Source of the DNA: Gluconacetobacter entanii
GTDB lineage: Bacteria > Pseudomonadota > Alphaproteobacteria > Acetobacterales > Acetobacteraceae
DNA: 64,000 nt
Direction: 5' to 3'
NCBI RefSeq assembly: GCF_003206495.1
Contig: NZ_NKUF01000003.1
Location: forward strand, 107,987 to 171,986
Below are positions 63,804 to 64,000 of the stretch, piece after piece. The notes under the pieces were generated by a model. The model was given only the letters and a program-made list of their open reading frames with translations, ran no database searches and was not told the DNA's origin. Each line of letters opens with the position of its first letter. Within the stretch, counting starts at the first letter, position 1. The translations under genes were made by a program, and so were the position numbers.

Positions 63804-64000
63804 CCCGTTCACCGCTTCGGGGGCAGAAAGTTCTTGAGTTTAGCGGGCTGGTTTTCTAGAGTGTTTGGCCCGGTTGGGTTGACGGTTTAGGTGACCGGGG
63901 TTCATTGACAATAGAATAGAGACTGGAAGGGATATGTTGGCGGCGTTTTGCTGTGTCTGCGTTGAGTAGATGCGGTGGAGGTGCGGTTGGATTGGGTGAC
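63804..64000 (+). other. rRNA operon leader (5' end only)
   Basis: Untranslated leader. A GACTGGAAGGGATATGTTGG segment at about 63922-63941 is very like the leader that precedes 16S rRNA in alphaproteobacteria. The mature 16S gene itself (AGAGTTTGATC region) is not reached before the window ends. Confidence 0.65.

Overview
The window is a stretch of chromosome from a GC-rich alphaproteobacterium. It is most likely an acetic acid bacterium (Acetobacteraceae) close to Komagataeibacter/Gluconacetobacter. The clues are a PAS-PAS-GAF-GGDEF-EAL protein that closely resembles the oxygen-sensing c-di-GMP phosphodiesterase of cellulose-producing Komagataeibacter, a free-standing TSCPD protein, the NDUFA12-MlaD-DUF2155 gene order of alphaproteobacteria, and a beta-strand repeat protein of a type common in this family. 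There is no prophage, insertion sequence, CRISPR array or plasmid backbone. It reads as core chromosome with a few accessory clusters.

Layout. 1-9.7 kb: 3' end of an aldehyde dehydrogenase, ilvD, an AsmA protein, tRNA-Thr, a DsbA-fold protein and a lytic transglycosylase. 9.7-15.5 kb: tRNA-Ser, lepA, a S24-type repressor coupled to a small upstream gene, a secreted coiled-coil protein and a DEAD-box helicase. 15.8-20.3 kb: a minus-strand run of TSCPD protein, RidA, GNAT/FemAB-like protein and zinc alcohol dehydrogenase. 20.5-25.3 kb: NDUFA12, MlaD-like, a small protein and DUF2155, then otsB-otsA, dsbB and a convergent DUF1328 gene. 25.5-30 kb: nadE, an RTX-like repeat protein and a HU gene. 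30-34 kb: lutABC for lactate oxidation, divergent from a LysR gene with a palindrome between them, then a His-rich secreted protein. 34.3-39.1 kb: zinc metallopeptidase, transglutaminase, circularly permuted ATP-grasp ligase and alpha-E protein. This looks like a peptide-ligation/processing system of unknown product and is the best candidate for undescribed biology here.

39.2-42 kb: the c-di-GMP enzyme, whose N-terminal PAS frame is broken. 42.5-46.5 kb: tRNA-Gln, a TetR-like gene, proC, YbjN, ubiK and a heptose epimerase. 46.7-58.4 kb: envelope and housekeeping genes in tight co-directional runs (lgt-midA-pgeF, a lipoprotein gene, prs, a phosphatase gene, rplY-pth-ychF, proA-nadD-rsfS-rlmH). 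58.5-63.7 kb: a CHAP amidase, a second RidA, a MobA-like/XdhC pair without a molybdoenzyme, a host-attachment protein, a metallo-beta-lactamase-fold hydrolase and a DUF192 protein. The window ends in a strong promoter and leader typical of an rRNA operon.

A dispersed palindromic repeat of about 65-90 bases (two hairpins enclosed by an outer stem) occurs nine or ten times between genes, usually just after stop codons. It is the main non-coding structure of the window.
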